NCBI GenBank assembly: GCA_030685015.1
Contig: JAUXWS010000043.1
Location: forward strand, 1 to 64,000
Direction: 5' to 3'
Length of the DNA: 64,000 nucleotides
Source: a bacterium
GTDB lineage: Bacteria; CAIWAD01
The notes beneath the pieces are model-generated. The model was not told the DNA's origin, searched no databases, and was given only the letters and a program-made list of their open reading frames with translations. This document shows, one piece after another, positions 7,765-15,781 of the stretch (within the stretch, counting starts at the first letter, position 1; each line of letters begins with the position of its first letter). Made by a program: the position numbers and the translations under genes.

Positions 7765-8687
7765 ACCCGCGCTACTGCATCCTGGACTACCGCATCCGCC
7801 ACCAGGACGAGGTGATGGTCAGCGCCCTCAGCCCGGCCCTGCTCTACGGCGACAGCCTCTTCGAGACCCTGCCCGTCGTGGAAACGGTCCCTGTCTTCCT
7901 GGAGGAGCATCTGGCGCGGCTCAACTTCAGCGCGGCCGCGCTGGGCTATGCCACCCGGTTGAAAGAGGGGCGGGTGCGGGTGGCGGTGGACCACCTGCTC
8001 ACGGGCAACCTGCTGGAACAGGGCCGCCTGCGCATTACCCTCTTCCGTGGCAGGCCCTTGGCCCCCGCCAGCGGCGACCCGGCGGTAGATCCCGAACTGG
8101 CCCCCCTCCTGCGCGGCGCCGAGGTCACCGAACACGTGCTCATGCAGGTGGCCGGCCTGGATGACCGCGCCCCCTGCGCTGCCGGCCTGGCACGGGTCAA
8201 CAACCGCCACCTGGATCCCCTTGCCCGCCACAAGACAGGCAACCGGCTCTTCTACCGGCTCTTCCGCCACTGGGACGCGACGGGTCCGGGCGAGGGGCGC
8301 TCCTGGCTCTTCCCCTGCCAGTCCGACGAGCGGGAGGTGCTGGTGGTGGACGAGCTGGATCGCCTGCTCGAGGGCACCGTCAGCAACATCTTCCTGGTGG
8401 TGGACGGCTGCGCGCTGACGCCGCCCCGGGAGGTGGGCATCCTGCCGGGCATCGTGCGCGGCCGGGTGCTGGACGACGAGCGCCTGCCCGCGGAGGTGCG
8501 CATCCTCAAGCTGGGCGATCTGGAGCGCGCCAGCGAAGCCTTTCTGACCAACTCGGTGGTGGGGATCCGGCCCTTGACGCGGGTGGGCGGGCGAAGCTTC
8601 GACGAGGCGCCCGGTCCCCTCACCCGCCGCGCCATGGCCTCCCTCGAGAACCAGATCCTGCGGAGCATCGCCCCGCTCCTGCCTTGA
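7761..8687 (+). CDS. pabC: Aminotransferase class IV protein, probably 4-amino-4-deoxychorismate lyase
   Basis: 308 residues, PLP fold type IV. Visible features are LLYGDSLFETLPV near the N-terminus (family 'GDG.FET' motif), HKTGNRLFYRL with the likely PLP lysine, LEGTVSNIFLVVDG, REVGILPGIVRGRVLD and EAFLTNSVVGIRPL. The fold is shared by branched-chain aminotransferases, D-amino acid aminotransferases and ADC lyase (PabC). Its position as last gene of an operon that ends in chorismate favours PabC, which makes 4-aminobenzoate for folate. Substrate choice cannot be decided from the motifs alone. AAAGGA precedes the ATG. Confidence 0.75.
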   Translation: MNPRYCILDYRIRHQDEVMVSALSPALLYGDSLFETLPVVETVPVFLEEHLARLNFSAAALGYATRLKEGRVRVAVDHLLTGNLLEQGRLRITLFRGRPLAPASGDPAVDPELAPLLRGAEVTEHVLMQVAGLDDRAPCAAGLARVNNRHLDPLARHKTGNRLFYRLFRHWDATGPGEGRSWLFPCQSDEREVLVVDELDRLLEGTVSNIFLVVDGCALTPPREVGILPGIVRGRVLDDERLPAEVRILKLGDLERASEAFLTNSVVGIRPLTRVGGRSFDEAPGPLTRRAMASLENQILRSIAPLLP

Positions 8688-8765
8688 GCCGGTCGGAGCG
8701 GAGAGCGGTGGAAGCCGGCACCGGGCGGGCGCCAGCTTCGGAAGCATGGCTTGAGCGGGGGTGTC

Positions 8766-8975
8766 TCAGCCCTGGCGCAAGCCGATGCGGGCCTTGACGC
8801 GGGGTCGGACCACCTCGGGCGGCATCAGGTGAAGGGCGCTGCGGGCGGCGCGGTCGCACAGATAGCCGATCACGGCCAGCAGCTCGTCGCGCTCCATGTC
8901 CTCCAGGCGCAGGTTCCATAAGGTTGAATTGCGAATACGGTCGCGGTACTGAACAAATTCCGCCGGGATTCTCAT
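8766..8975 (-). CDS. Small conserved-type hypothetical protein (69 aa)
   Basis: The ATG at 8975 has a strong GGAGGGG site 5 nt upstream, which argues for a real gene. The product is mostly helical, with RNSTLWNLRLEDMERDELLAVIGYLC in the middle (written here in part only) and a basic tail. No signal peptide, membrane segment or known motif was recognised. It lies 64 nt downstream of glgB on the same strand and converges with pabC. Function unknown. Confidence 0.6.
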   Translation of the reverse strand: MRIPAEFVQYRDRIRNSTLWNLRLEDMERDELLAVIGYLCDRAARSALHLMPPEVVRPRVKARIGLRQG

Positions 8976-9039
8976 GGTGCCCCTCCAGCCTGGTTGACAG
9001 GCGGTAGATCGGCATCCCGACCGGTCAACTTCAGCGCGC

Positions 9040-11205
9040 TCAGGCCGGATCATCCTGTTTGAGCACCAGCAGGCCCAGCGGCGGCAGCGTCAGCACGAGG
9101 CTGTGGTCGCGGCCATCCCAACCCTGGGCTTCGCTGTGGGAGCCGCCCGCGTTGCCCAGGTTGGAGCCGCCGTAGCAGGCGGCGTCCGTGTTGAGGATCT
9201 CCCGCCAGTAGCCCGGGACCGGCAGGCCCACCCGGTAGCCCAGGCGCGGCACGGGGGTGGCGTTGGCCACGACGAGCAGCTCCCCGCCGGCGCGGCTGCG
9301 GCGCAGGAAGCTGAAGACGCTGTGCTCGGCGTCGTGGACGTTGATCCACTCGAAGCCCTCCGGCACGAAATCCAGCTCGGAGAGCGCCGGTTCCCCCCGG
9401 AGCAGGGCATTGAGCTGCCGCACCAGCAGTTGCAGGCCGGCGTGCTCGGGCAGTGCCAGGGCGGCCCAGTCCAGCTGGGCGCCCTCGTCCCACTCCGCCG
9501 TCTGGCCCCATTCGCCGCCCATGAAGAGGAGCTTGCGCCCGGGATGGCACCACATCCAGGCCAGCAGCAGGCGCAGGTTGGCGCGCTGCTGCCAGGGATC
9601 CCCCGGCATGCGGGAGAGCAGGCTTTTCTTGCCGTGCACCACCTCGTCGTGGCTGAGCACGAGGATGAAGTTCTCGTGCCAGGCGTACATGAGGGAAAAG
9701 CTCATCAGGTCGTGGTGCCAGCGGCGATGCACGGGATCCAGCTCGAAGTAGCGCAGGGTGTCGTTCATCCACCCCATGTTCCACTTCAGGTTGAAGCCCA
9801 ACCCGCCCAGATGGACGGGGCGGCTCACCATCGGCCAGCTCGTGCTCTCCTCGGCCACGGAGAGCAGGCCCGGGTAGCGTCCGAAGAGCAGGATGTTCAG
9901 CTCGCGCAGGAAGTCGATCGCCTCCAGGTTCTCGCGGCCGCCGTGGATGTTGGGCACCCACCCGCCCTCGCCTCGGCTGTAGTCCAGGTAGAGCATGGAG
10001 GCGACGGCATCGATGCGCAGGCCGTCGGCGTGGAACTCCTCGATCCAATAGAGGGCGTTGGCCAGGAGGAAGTTGCGCACCTCGCGGCGGCCGAAATTGA
10101 AGACAAGGGTGCCCCAGTCCGGGTGCTCGCCCTGGCGGGGATCCTCGTGCTCGTAGAGGGCCGTGCCGTCCAGACGGGCGAGGCCGTGTCCATCCTTGGG
10201 GAAGTGGGCGGGCACCCAGTCCAGGATGACGCCCAGGCCGGCCTGGTGCAGGCGGTCGACGAAGGCGCGGAAGGCGTCGGGCGAGCCGAAGCGGGCGGTG
10301 GGGGCGTAGTAGCCCAGCACCTGGTAGCCCCACGAGGCGTCCAGGGGGTGCTCCATCACGGGCAGGAGCTCGACGTGGGTGAAGCCCTGCTCGAGCAGGT
10401 AGGGGATCAACTGGTCGGCCAGCTGCCCCCAGTCATGGAAGGTCCGGCCGTCCCAGGGCCTGCGCCAGCTGCCCGGATGCAGCTCGTAGATGCTGAGCGG
10501 GCGGTCCAGCTGCGGACGCTGCCGCCGTTCCTCCATCCAGGCGGCGTCGCCCCAGGCGTAGGGCGGGTCCGCCGGCACGAGCGAGGCGGTGCCGGGACGC
10601 AGTTCCGCCTCGCGGCCGAGGGGATCGGCCTTGAGCGCGATCCGTCCGTCCGCCCCGTGGATCTCGTACTTGTAGCGCCCCCCCGGCTCCAGGCCGGGAA
10701 CGAACAGCTCCCAAACCCCGCTGGCGCCGCGGTTGCGGCAGGGATGACGGCGGCCATCCCAGCGATTGAAGTCGCCCACCACCGAGACGCGCCGGGCGCC
10801 CGGCGCCCACAGGGCGAAATGGACGCCCTCGCAGCCGTCGACCAGCCGCCGACGGCTGCCCAGCACTTTCCACAACTCCTGGTGCCGGCCCTCGTGGATG
10901 AGATGCAGGTCAAGCTCGCCCAGGAGGGGCGGGTGCACCCAGGGGCAGCCCTCTTCCCAGTAATCTCCGCTCAGATGGGTCAGCCGCAAGCGGCAGGCGG
11001 CGGCGGGCAGACGCTCATCCAGCAGGATCTCGAAGAGGCCGGGACGCGTCTCCTGCAGGGGGCGGGACACCGGCCCCTCCAGGTGGACGGCGGCGCAGTC
11101 GGGCGCCCAGGTCCGCAGGCGCCAGCGCCCCGCTTCAGGATGGAAGCCGAGCAGGTCGAAGGGGTCATGATGCAGGCCTTGCGCCAATCGGGTGTAAGCG
11201 TCCAC
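9040..11205 (-). CDS. glgB: 1,4-alpha-glucan branching enzyme
   Basis: 721 residues from GTG 11205, with a near-perfect GGAGGTGATC site upstream. It makes alpha-1,6 branches in glycogen. Domain order is an N-terminal CBM48 domain (about residues 1-120), a GH13 barrel and a C-terminal beta domain. Barrel motifs are DWVPAHFPKDGHGLA (region I), GLRIDAVASMLYLDY with the nucleophile Asp (region II), SVAEESTSWP with the acid/base Glu (region III) and LSHDEVVHGKKSL (region IV). Length matches GlgB. No glgA or glgC lies nearby, so it stands alone between tRNA-Ala and a small gene; storage genes must be elsewhere. A long open frame on the opposite strand is a shadow of GC-rich codons. Confidence 0.96.
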   Translation of the reverse strand: MDAYTRLAQGLHHDPFDLLGFHPEAGRWRLRTWAPDCAAVHLEGPVSRPLQETRPGLFEILLDERLPAAACRLRLTHLSGDYWEEGCPWVHPPLLGELDLHLIHEGRHQELWKVLGSRRRLVDGCEGVHFALWAPGARRVSVVGDFNRWDGRRHPCRNRGASGVWELFVPGLEPGGRYKYEIHGADGRIALKADPLGREAELRPGTASLVPADPPYAWGDAAWMEERRQRPQLDRPLSIYELHPGSWRRPWDGRTFHDWGQLADQLIPYLLEQGFTHVELLPVMEHPLDASWGYQVLGYYAPTARFGSPDAFRAFVDRLHQAGLGVILDWVPAHFPKDGHGLARLDGTALYEHEDPRQGEHPDWGTLVFNFGRREVRNFLLANALYWIEEFHADGLRIDAVASMLYLDYSRGEGGWVPNIHGGRENLEAIDFLRELNILLFGRYPGLLSVAEESTSWPMVSRPVHLGGLGFNLKWNMGWMNDTLRYFELDPVHRRWHHDLMSFSLMYAWHENFILVLSHDEVVHGKKSLLSRMPGDPWQQRANLRLLLAWMWCHPGRKLLFMGGEWGQTAEWDEGAQLDWAALALPEHAGLQLLVRQLNALLRGEPALSELDFVPEGFEWINVHDAEHSVFSFLRRSRAGGELLVVANATPVPRLGYRVGLPVPGYWREILNTDAACYGGSNLGNAGGSHSEAQGWDGRDHSLVLTLPPLGLLVLKQDDPA

Positions 11206-11238
11206 GGATCACCTCCGCGTCTGTGGCGACCAGTCAAG

Positions 11239-11263
11239 AAAAAGGCCCAGGTCGCCCCGGGCC
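11239..11263 (-). terminator. Intrinsic terminator after tRNA-Ala
   Basis: On the minus strand an 8-bp stem (with one G-U pair) closes a GCGA tetraloop at 11244-11263 and is followed by TTTTTCTTG. It sits 10 nt beyond the tRNA 3' end. The tail TTTTTCTTG is the same as that after tRNA-Phe at 37911. Confidence 0.85.
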
Positions 11264-11273
11264 GGTGGGGAGA

Positions 11274-11346
11274 TGGAGCAGATGGGATTCGAACCCACGA
11301 CCCCCACATTGCGAACGTGATGCTCTACCAACTGAGCTACTGCCCC
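11274..11346 (-). tRNA. tRNA-Ala (anticodon CGC)
   Basis: A 73-nt cloverleaf is read on the minus strand. The acceptor stem GGGGCAG pairs with CTGCTCC and keeps the G3-U70 wobble that identifies alanine tRNAs. The D arm is GCTC-AGTTGGTA-GAGC, the anticodon loop is TTCGCAA with anticodon CGC (codon GCG), and the T loop is TTCGAAT. The discriminator is A73. The 3' CCA is not encoded (the sequence continues TCT), so it must be added by the nucleotidyltransferase. Confidence 0.95.
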
Positions 11347-11404
11347 ATTACACAAGCCGCCCCGTGCCGGGGCGACCGCGGCGTCGTCCACAGGCGACGC
11401 GGAC

Positions 11405-11436
11405 AAAACTTAGCCCTTCCCCCGCCAATGTGCAAA
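11405..11436 (-). promoter_or_regulatory. Predicted promoter of tRNA-Ala
   Basis: On the minus strand TTTG (11433-11436), a 20-nt spacer, then TAAGTTTT(G) (11405-11412) closely match the Bacteroidetes-like -33 TTTG and -7 TAnnTTTG elements. Start near 11400 would give a 5' leader of about 55 nt to be removed by RNase P. This is one of the clearest examples in the window. Confidence 0.6.
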
Positions 11437-11455
11437 CCAGTCGCCCGGCGGCCTC

Positions 11456-11483
11456 CGGGAGCGGCTCCCGCGTGGTACATTCG
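11456..11483 (+). promoter_or_regulatory. Dyad plus -7 element before the secreted-protein gene
   Basis: CGGGAGC-G-GCTCCCG (11456-11470) is a perfect 7-bp inverted repeat, followed by TACATTCG (11476-11483), a TAnnTTnG -7-like box. The ATG of the next gene begins 4 nt after the box, so the transcript would be leaderless, and no Shine-Dalgarno is present. The dyad covers the position where a -33 element would be expected, so it could be an operator or activator site. Confidence 0.4.
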
Positions 11484-11486
11484 ACC

Positions 11487-12398
11487 ATGCTCCGGTGCGC
11501 GAAGACGATCCTGATCCTGCTTGCCCTGGCCCTGGTGACGACATCCTGGCGCGCCACGGCGCAGGAACTGCCCGAGTGCCACGCCCTCGAGGCTCATGGC
11601 CCGGACGGCGCCGTGCTGGCCCTGTCGCCCAGCCGGGGCGAGGTCCTCCTCCTGCGTCCAGTCGCGGAAGCGCCGACCCGCTTCACCTGGACCACCGTGG
11701 TGGGCGCCGGGGCCGGACCCGGGGGCGTGGACCGGCCCAGCGAGGCCGACGCCCGCCTGGGCCTGCAGGTGCTCATCCTCGACACCGGCCGCCGCGCCGT
11801 CAGCCAGTACACGCGGGAGCTCTCCTTCCTGGGCCGCGAGGACCTGCCGGCCGGACTGGACCTGGCCCGTCCCGACCTGCTCGCCGTCAGCGCCGGCCGC
11901 ACTTTGGTGGCGGCGGACAGCCGCGCGGGCCGGATCGCGGTCAAGCGGCCCGGCGAACGCTGGTCCCTCCTGCTGGACTATTCCCGCAGCGGGGCGCTAC
12001 GCCTGCGCTCGCTGGAGACGGTGGGCGAGCGCATCTACCTGCTCGACCAGAGCGGCGACCCGCCCCGCCTGCTCATGGGAGGAACCGAGGGCGGCTGGCT
12101 GCTGTCGCGCGAGGAGCCGGGCCTGCTCGCGCTCCATCGCGGCGGCCCGCGGGAGCTGCTCCTGTTGCGCAGCGTGGCGGACAGCCTGGTGCTCGAGTCC
12201 TGGCCCGAGGCGGCCTTCCTCGATCGCCTCCCCGCCCAGGGCGGGCCACTGCTGGCGGCCTTCGTCGCCCCGCCCGACCTGGCGGCGCATCCGCCGCGGG
12301 ACTTCGTCTGGCTCCCGTGGGAGCAGGACCCTGGCCTGCTCCTGGCCCGCTCGGGGGCACCCGCCCTCTGGCTGACCCCGCTGGACGGCCCGCCCTGA
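11487..12398 (+). CDS. Secreted protein of unknown function, possible beta-propeller
   Basis: 303 residues from ATG 11487. A classic signal peptide (KTILILLALALV, cut near ...ATAQ) is followed by repeating strands of the type LLLRPV, LQVLILDTGRRAV, GRTLVAADSRAGRIAV and GERIYLLDQSG. That rhythm suggests a periplasmic or surface beta-propeller, but no family was recognised. It is the first gene of a long operon and its TGATG stop/start overlap couples it to the giant barrel protein that follows. The start has no Shine-Dalgarno; a -7-like box 4 nt away suggests a leaderless mRNA. A role with the next two outer-membrane genes is inferred from coupling. Confidence 0.7.
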   Translation: MLRCAKTILILLALALVTTSWRATAQELPECHALEAHGPDGAVLALSPSRGEVLLLRPVAEAPTRFTWTTVVGAGAGPGGVDRPSEADARLGLQVLILDTGRRAVSQYTRELSFLGREDLPAGLDLARPDLLAVSAGRTLVAADSRAGRIAVKRPGERWSLLLDYSRSGALRLRSLETVGERIYLLDQSGDPPRLLMGGTEGGWLLSREEPGLLALHRGGPRELLLLRSVADSLVLESWPEAAFLDRLPAQGGPLLAAFVAPPDLAAHPPRDFVWLPWEQDPGLLLARSGAPALWLTPLDGPP

Positions 12399-15300
12399 TG
12401 CCGCGAGCCTCTCTCCTGGCCCTGTTCCTGGCCATGCTTCTGACCCTCCCGGCGGCGATCCGGGCGGGAGGAGGCCATCCGCGCGACCGTCTCTGGCAAG
12501 GTCCGGCCGAGGCGGAGATGCAGCTGCCCGACGCGCCGGTGGAGCCGGGCTCGCTCACCTGTGCCGTGGAGGGGGAGCTGCTGCGTGAAGGGATCGACTA
12601 TCGCCTGGACGCGGTGGCCGGGCGCGTGCTGGTGCTCCATCCGCGCTGGTTGGGGCGCCCCTGCCGCATCGATTACCGCGTGCTGCGCCTGGCCCTGCCC
12701 GCCAACCTTGCTCTCCAACGGCGGGAAGATCTGCCCTGGGTCGTGCCGGGGCGGGCGGGGGACTCCCTCGCCGCCCCGCCCGGACTGGCCGGCCTGCCCG
12801 GGCGGGAGGAGGAGTTCGGCTCCCGCCTGCGCACCTCAGGCTCCTTCCTGCGCGGCATCCGGGTGGGAACGGGCGGCCAGGTGGGCATGGAATCGGGCCT
12901 GCGCCTGCAGGTGGACGGCCAGATCGGTCCCGACGTGGAGGTCGAGGCCTTCCTCTCGGACCGCAACACGCCCATCCAGCCCGAGGGCCGCAGCGAGAGC
13001 CTCGAAGAGGTGGACCGCATCCACGTGGCCGTGCGCAGCCCGCACTGGAGCGCCATGCTGGGTGACATCGACCTCCACCTGCGCAGCGGCGACTACCTGG
13101 ACTACCGGCGCACGGTGGACGGCTTGCGGGCGGGCTACGACAACCGCGGCGCCGGGGGGGGGAGCCCGGTCCTCGTCCAAGCCCACCTGGCCGGTTCGCG
13201 GGGCCGCTTCCACCGGATGGAATTCGCCGGACAGGAGGGAGTGCAGGGCCCCTGGCAGTTGCGCTCCGATCAGGGCAGCGGCCTGATCCTGGTGCTGGCC
13301 GGCAGCGAGCGCGTCTGGCTGGACGGCATCGCGCTGAGCCGCGGCGAGGAGCGGGACTACACGATGGATTACGGACTGGGCCAGCTTCACTTCACCGTGC
13401 GGCGCCCCATCACCTCCCACAGCCGCATCCAGGTGGAGTACCAGTACTCCGAGCGCCTTTACGCCCGCACCCTTTATGGGGTCGAGGCCCGCACGCCATT
13501 GGGGCAGGGCGTGGAGATGAGCCTGGGGCTGGCCGGGGAGCGGGATGACGCCGACCGTCCCCTTGACGCCTTCCTCGACGCCCAGGACCGGCGGCTGCTG
13601 GCCGAGGCGGGCGATGGCCTGGGCGGCGCGGCGGCGGCCTGGGGCAGCGGCGTGCGGCGGGTGGTGGCGGGCCAGGGCTCGTGGCGCCTGGTGGATTCGC
13701 TGGCCGGCCGCTGGGGTTGGTACGAGTGGGCGGAGCTGCCCCCCGGCGGCGGCGCCGACGAGTACCGCTACGAGCTGCGTTTCAGCGAGCTGGGGCGCGA
13801 CGAGCAGGGCCTTTGGCTGGGGGACTACTCGCGCCAGTACAGCTCCAGCGGCCGGGTCTGGTACCGCTTCGAGGGCGAGGCGGGCGGCGCCTGGGCGCCC
13901 GTCATCCCGCTGGCGGCGCCCACCGCCGCCGAAGTCCTGGACACGCGCCTCACCTGGCGCCGGGGCGGTTTCGAGCTGGAGGGGGAGGCCGCCCTCTCCC
14001 GCCAGGACCTCAACCTGCTCTCCGGCCGGGACGACGAGGACAACCAGGGCGCCGCCCTGCGGGGTCGCCTGCGCTGGCGTTCCCAGCCCTGGCCGGCCGC
14101 CCGGCCGCTGGGCCGCGGCGAGGTGGAGGTGGCGGGCATCCGCGAGCAGGCGGATTTCCGGCCGCTGCAGAACGTGGATGAGATCGAGTTCGAGCGCCTC
14201 TATGGATTGGCCCGGGGCGGCGGCCTGGAGCGCGCCGACCTGGCCTGGGGGCTGCGGGGCGGCGACACCCTGCTCTGGCGCCAGCGGGCCTCCCTGCTGC
14301 GCCGCGCCGAGGAGGAGAGCCGGCTGTGGGAGGGCGTTTGGCGCTGGCTGCCCCGCCGCGGCCCCACCAGCGAGGGCGAGGCCCGCCAGCGGAGACTGGA
14401 GGCTCCGGCCAGCCGTTCCCGCCTGGACGGCCTCAGGCTGGAACAGGGCTACGGCTGGGAGCGGCACCGTCTGCTCGGCGGCTGGGAAGGAGAGCGCCGC
14501 GAACGGATGGGAAGCGGGGCGGCGGGCGAGGCTTTCCGCCAGGGCTTGATCCGCTTCGAGCGCCGCCTGGGCGTCGCGGGCGAGGCCTCGCTGGAGCGGC
14601 AAAGGCGCCTGGGCGAGCGGCGGGACGACGAGGGCTGGGCCGCCCACAGCCGGGCCGACCAGTGGCGCAGCCGTCTGCGCTGGGCGGGCGACTTGCAGGG
14701 GGAGGTGGACTGGACCCACCGTCGCTTGGACTATGCCGGGGCGGATTCCGTCGACGCCGTGCGGGACCTGGCCCTGCTCGACCTCCGCCGGCGGGGCAAC
14801 CACTCGGCCTGGTCCCTGCGCTACCAGGTGGAGCAGAACCTGGCGGCGGAGCGCCTGACCCAGTACCTGCAAGTGGACAGCCTGCAGGGCGACTACAGCC
14901 GCGATCCCTTCAACCCGGACCTCTTCGTGCCCGATCCGGACGGCGACTACATCGCCCTTCCCTGGGAGACCGGACGACAGCGCCGCGCCGCCCGCCTCCT
15001 CCTGGAGGGCGACTGGCGCTGGGAGCGGGGCGTCTGGTCCGGCGACCATCGCCTGCTGGCGGAGGAGACCAGCCGTCTGGCCGATCCCACCCGACTCTAT
15101 CTCCTGCAGCCGGCCGCCTTCCAGGGAGACTCCACCCAGAGCGGGCGCATCCACTCGCGGCAGGATCTGGAGCTGGCGCCGGGCGGGGCCGGTGGCCAGC
15201 GGCGTTGGCGGCTGCGCTGGCAGGAGGAGCGCAGCCTGGAGCAGCCCAGCATCGCCGCCGCGCGTCGCGCCTGGACGCGGCGGCTGGCCTTGCGCGCCCA

Positions 15301-15781
15301 GGACCGCCTGGGCAGCGGGCGCGCCTCCCTTGAAGTGGAAACGCGCCGTCAGGAGGTACTCATGCCGGGACAAGCGCAGGAGCGCCGGGAGATCCGCGCC
15401 CTGCGCCTGGAGGGGGAGTTCTCCCGCGAAGTGGCGCCGGGCTGGCTGGGCCGGGCAACGGCGGAACTTGAGGCGGCCCGCGACGCGCCCAGCGATCTGG
15501 CCGGGCGCCGCCTGCGCCTGGAGCCGGCCCTGGACGGCCGCCTGGGCCTGAAAGGCAGCCTGGGGGCGCGCCTCTCCTGGCAGCAGGCCTGGGCTGATCA
15601 ACGGATCATCCCCTACGAGCTGCTGGGCGGCGCCCGGGTGGGCCGCACCTGGCGGGCCGGCCTCGATGGACGCTTCCAGATCGGCCGCCAGACCCGCCTC
15701 ACCCTCTCCTGGCAACTGGACGCCCTGCCCGAGCGGCGCGCCCAGCAGACGGGGCGGCTCCAGATCCAGAGCTTCTTCTGA
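12398..15781 (+). CDS. Giant predicted outer-membrane beta-barrel protein (1127 aa)
   Basis: 1127 residues with a signal peptide (LLALFLAMLLTLPAAIRA). A short N-terminal domain of about 130 residues is followed by FGSRLRTSGSFLRGIRVGTG and then hundreds of residues of alternating amphipathic strands rich in Arg, Glu, Trp and Tyr, ending in QIQSFF with a C-terminal Phe, as outer-membrane barrels do. Landmarks are DRNTPIQPEGRSESLEEVD and GDIDLHLRSGDYLDY around residues 185-235. I recall similar landmarks in uncharacterised outer-membrane proteins of FCB-type candidate phyla, but no function is known to me. It is tightly coupled (TGATG) to the secreted protein before it and to the Omp85-like gene after it, which suggests a shared outer-membrane machine. 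Confidence 0.75.
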   Translation: MPRASLLALFLAMLLTLPAAIRAGGGHPRDRLWQGPAEAEMQLPDAPVEPGSLTCAVEGELLREGIDYRLDAVAGRVLVLHPRWLGRPCRIDYRVLRLALPANLALQRREDLPWVVPGRAGDSLAAPPGLAGLPGREEEFGSRLRTSGSFLRGIRVGTGGQVGMESGLRLQVDGQIGPDVEVEAFLSDRNTPIQPEGRSESLEEVDRIHVAVRSPHWSAMLGDIDLHLRSGDYLDYRRTVDGLRAGYDNRGAGGGSPVLVQAHLAGSRGRFHRMEFAGQEGVQGPWQLRSDQGSGLILVLAGSERVWLDGIALSRGEERDYTMDYGLGQLHFTVRRPITSHSRIQVEYQYSERLYARTLYGVEARTPLGQGVEMSLGLAGERDDADRPLDAFLDAQDRRLLAEAGDGLGGAAAAWGSGVRRVVAGQGSWRLVDSLAGRWGWYEWAELPPGGGADEYRYELRFSELGRDEQGLWLGDYSRQYSSSGRVWYRFEGEAGGAWAPVIPLAAPTAAEVLDTRLTWRRGGFELEGEAALSRQDLNLLSGRDDEDNQGAALRGRLRWRSQPWPAARPLGRGEVEVAGIREQADFRPLQNVDEIEFERLYGLARGGGLERADLAWGLRGGDTLLWRQRASLLRRAEEESRLWEGVWRWLPRRGPTSEGEARQRRLEAPASRSRLDGLRLEQGYGWERHRLLGGWEGERRERMGSGAAGEAFRQGLIRFERRLGVAGEASLERQRRLGERRDDEGWAAHSRADQWRSRLRWAGDLQGEVDWTHRRLDYAGADSVDAVRDLALLDLRRRGNHSAWSLRYQVEQNLAAERLTQYLQVDSLQGDYSRDPFNPDLFVPDPDGDYIALPWETGRQRRAARLLLEGDWRWERGVWSGDHRLLAEETSRLADPTRLYLLQPAAFQGDSTQSGRIHSRQDLELAPGGAGGQRRWRLRWQEERSLEQPSIAAARRAWTRRLALRAQDRLGSGRASLEVETRRQEVLMPGQAQERREIRALRLEGEFSREVAPGWLGRATAELEAARDAPSDLAGRRLRLEPALDGRLGLKGSLGARLSWQQAWADQRIIPYELLGGARVGRTWRAGLDGRFQIGRQTRLTLSWQLDALPERRAQQTGRLQIQSFF

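Noticed and set aside
9103-11514. Very long open frame (about 800 codons) on the plus strand
   Set aside because: It is antisense to glgB, has no start context or domain, and reflects the GC-rich third codon positions of the real gene.
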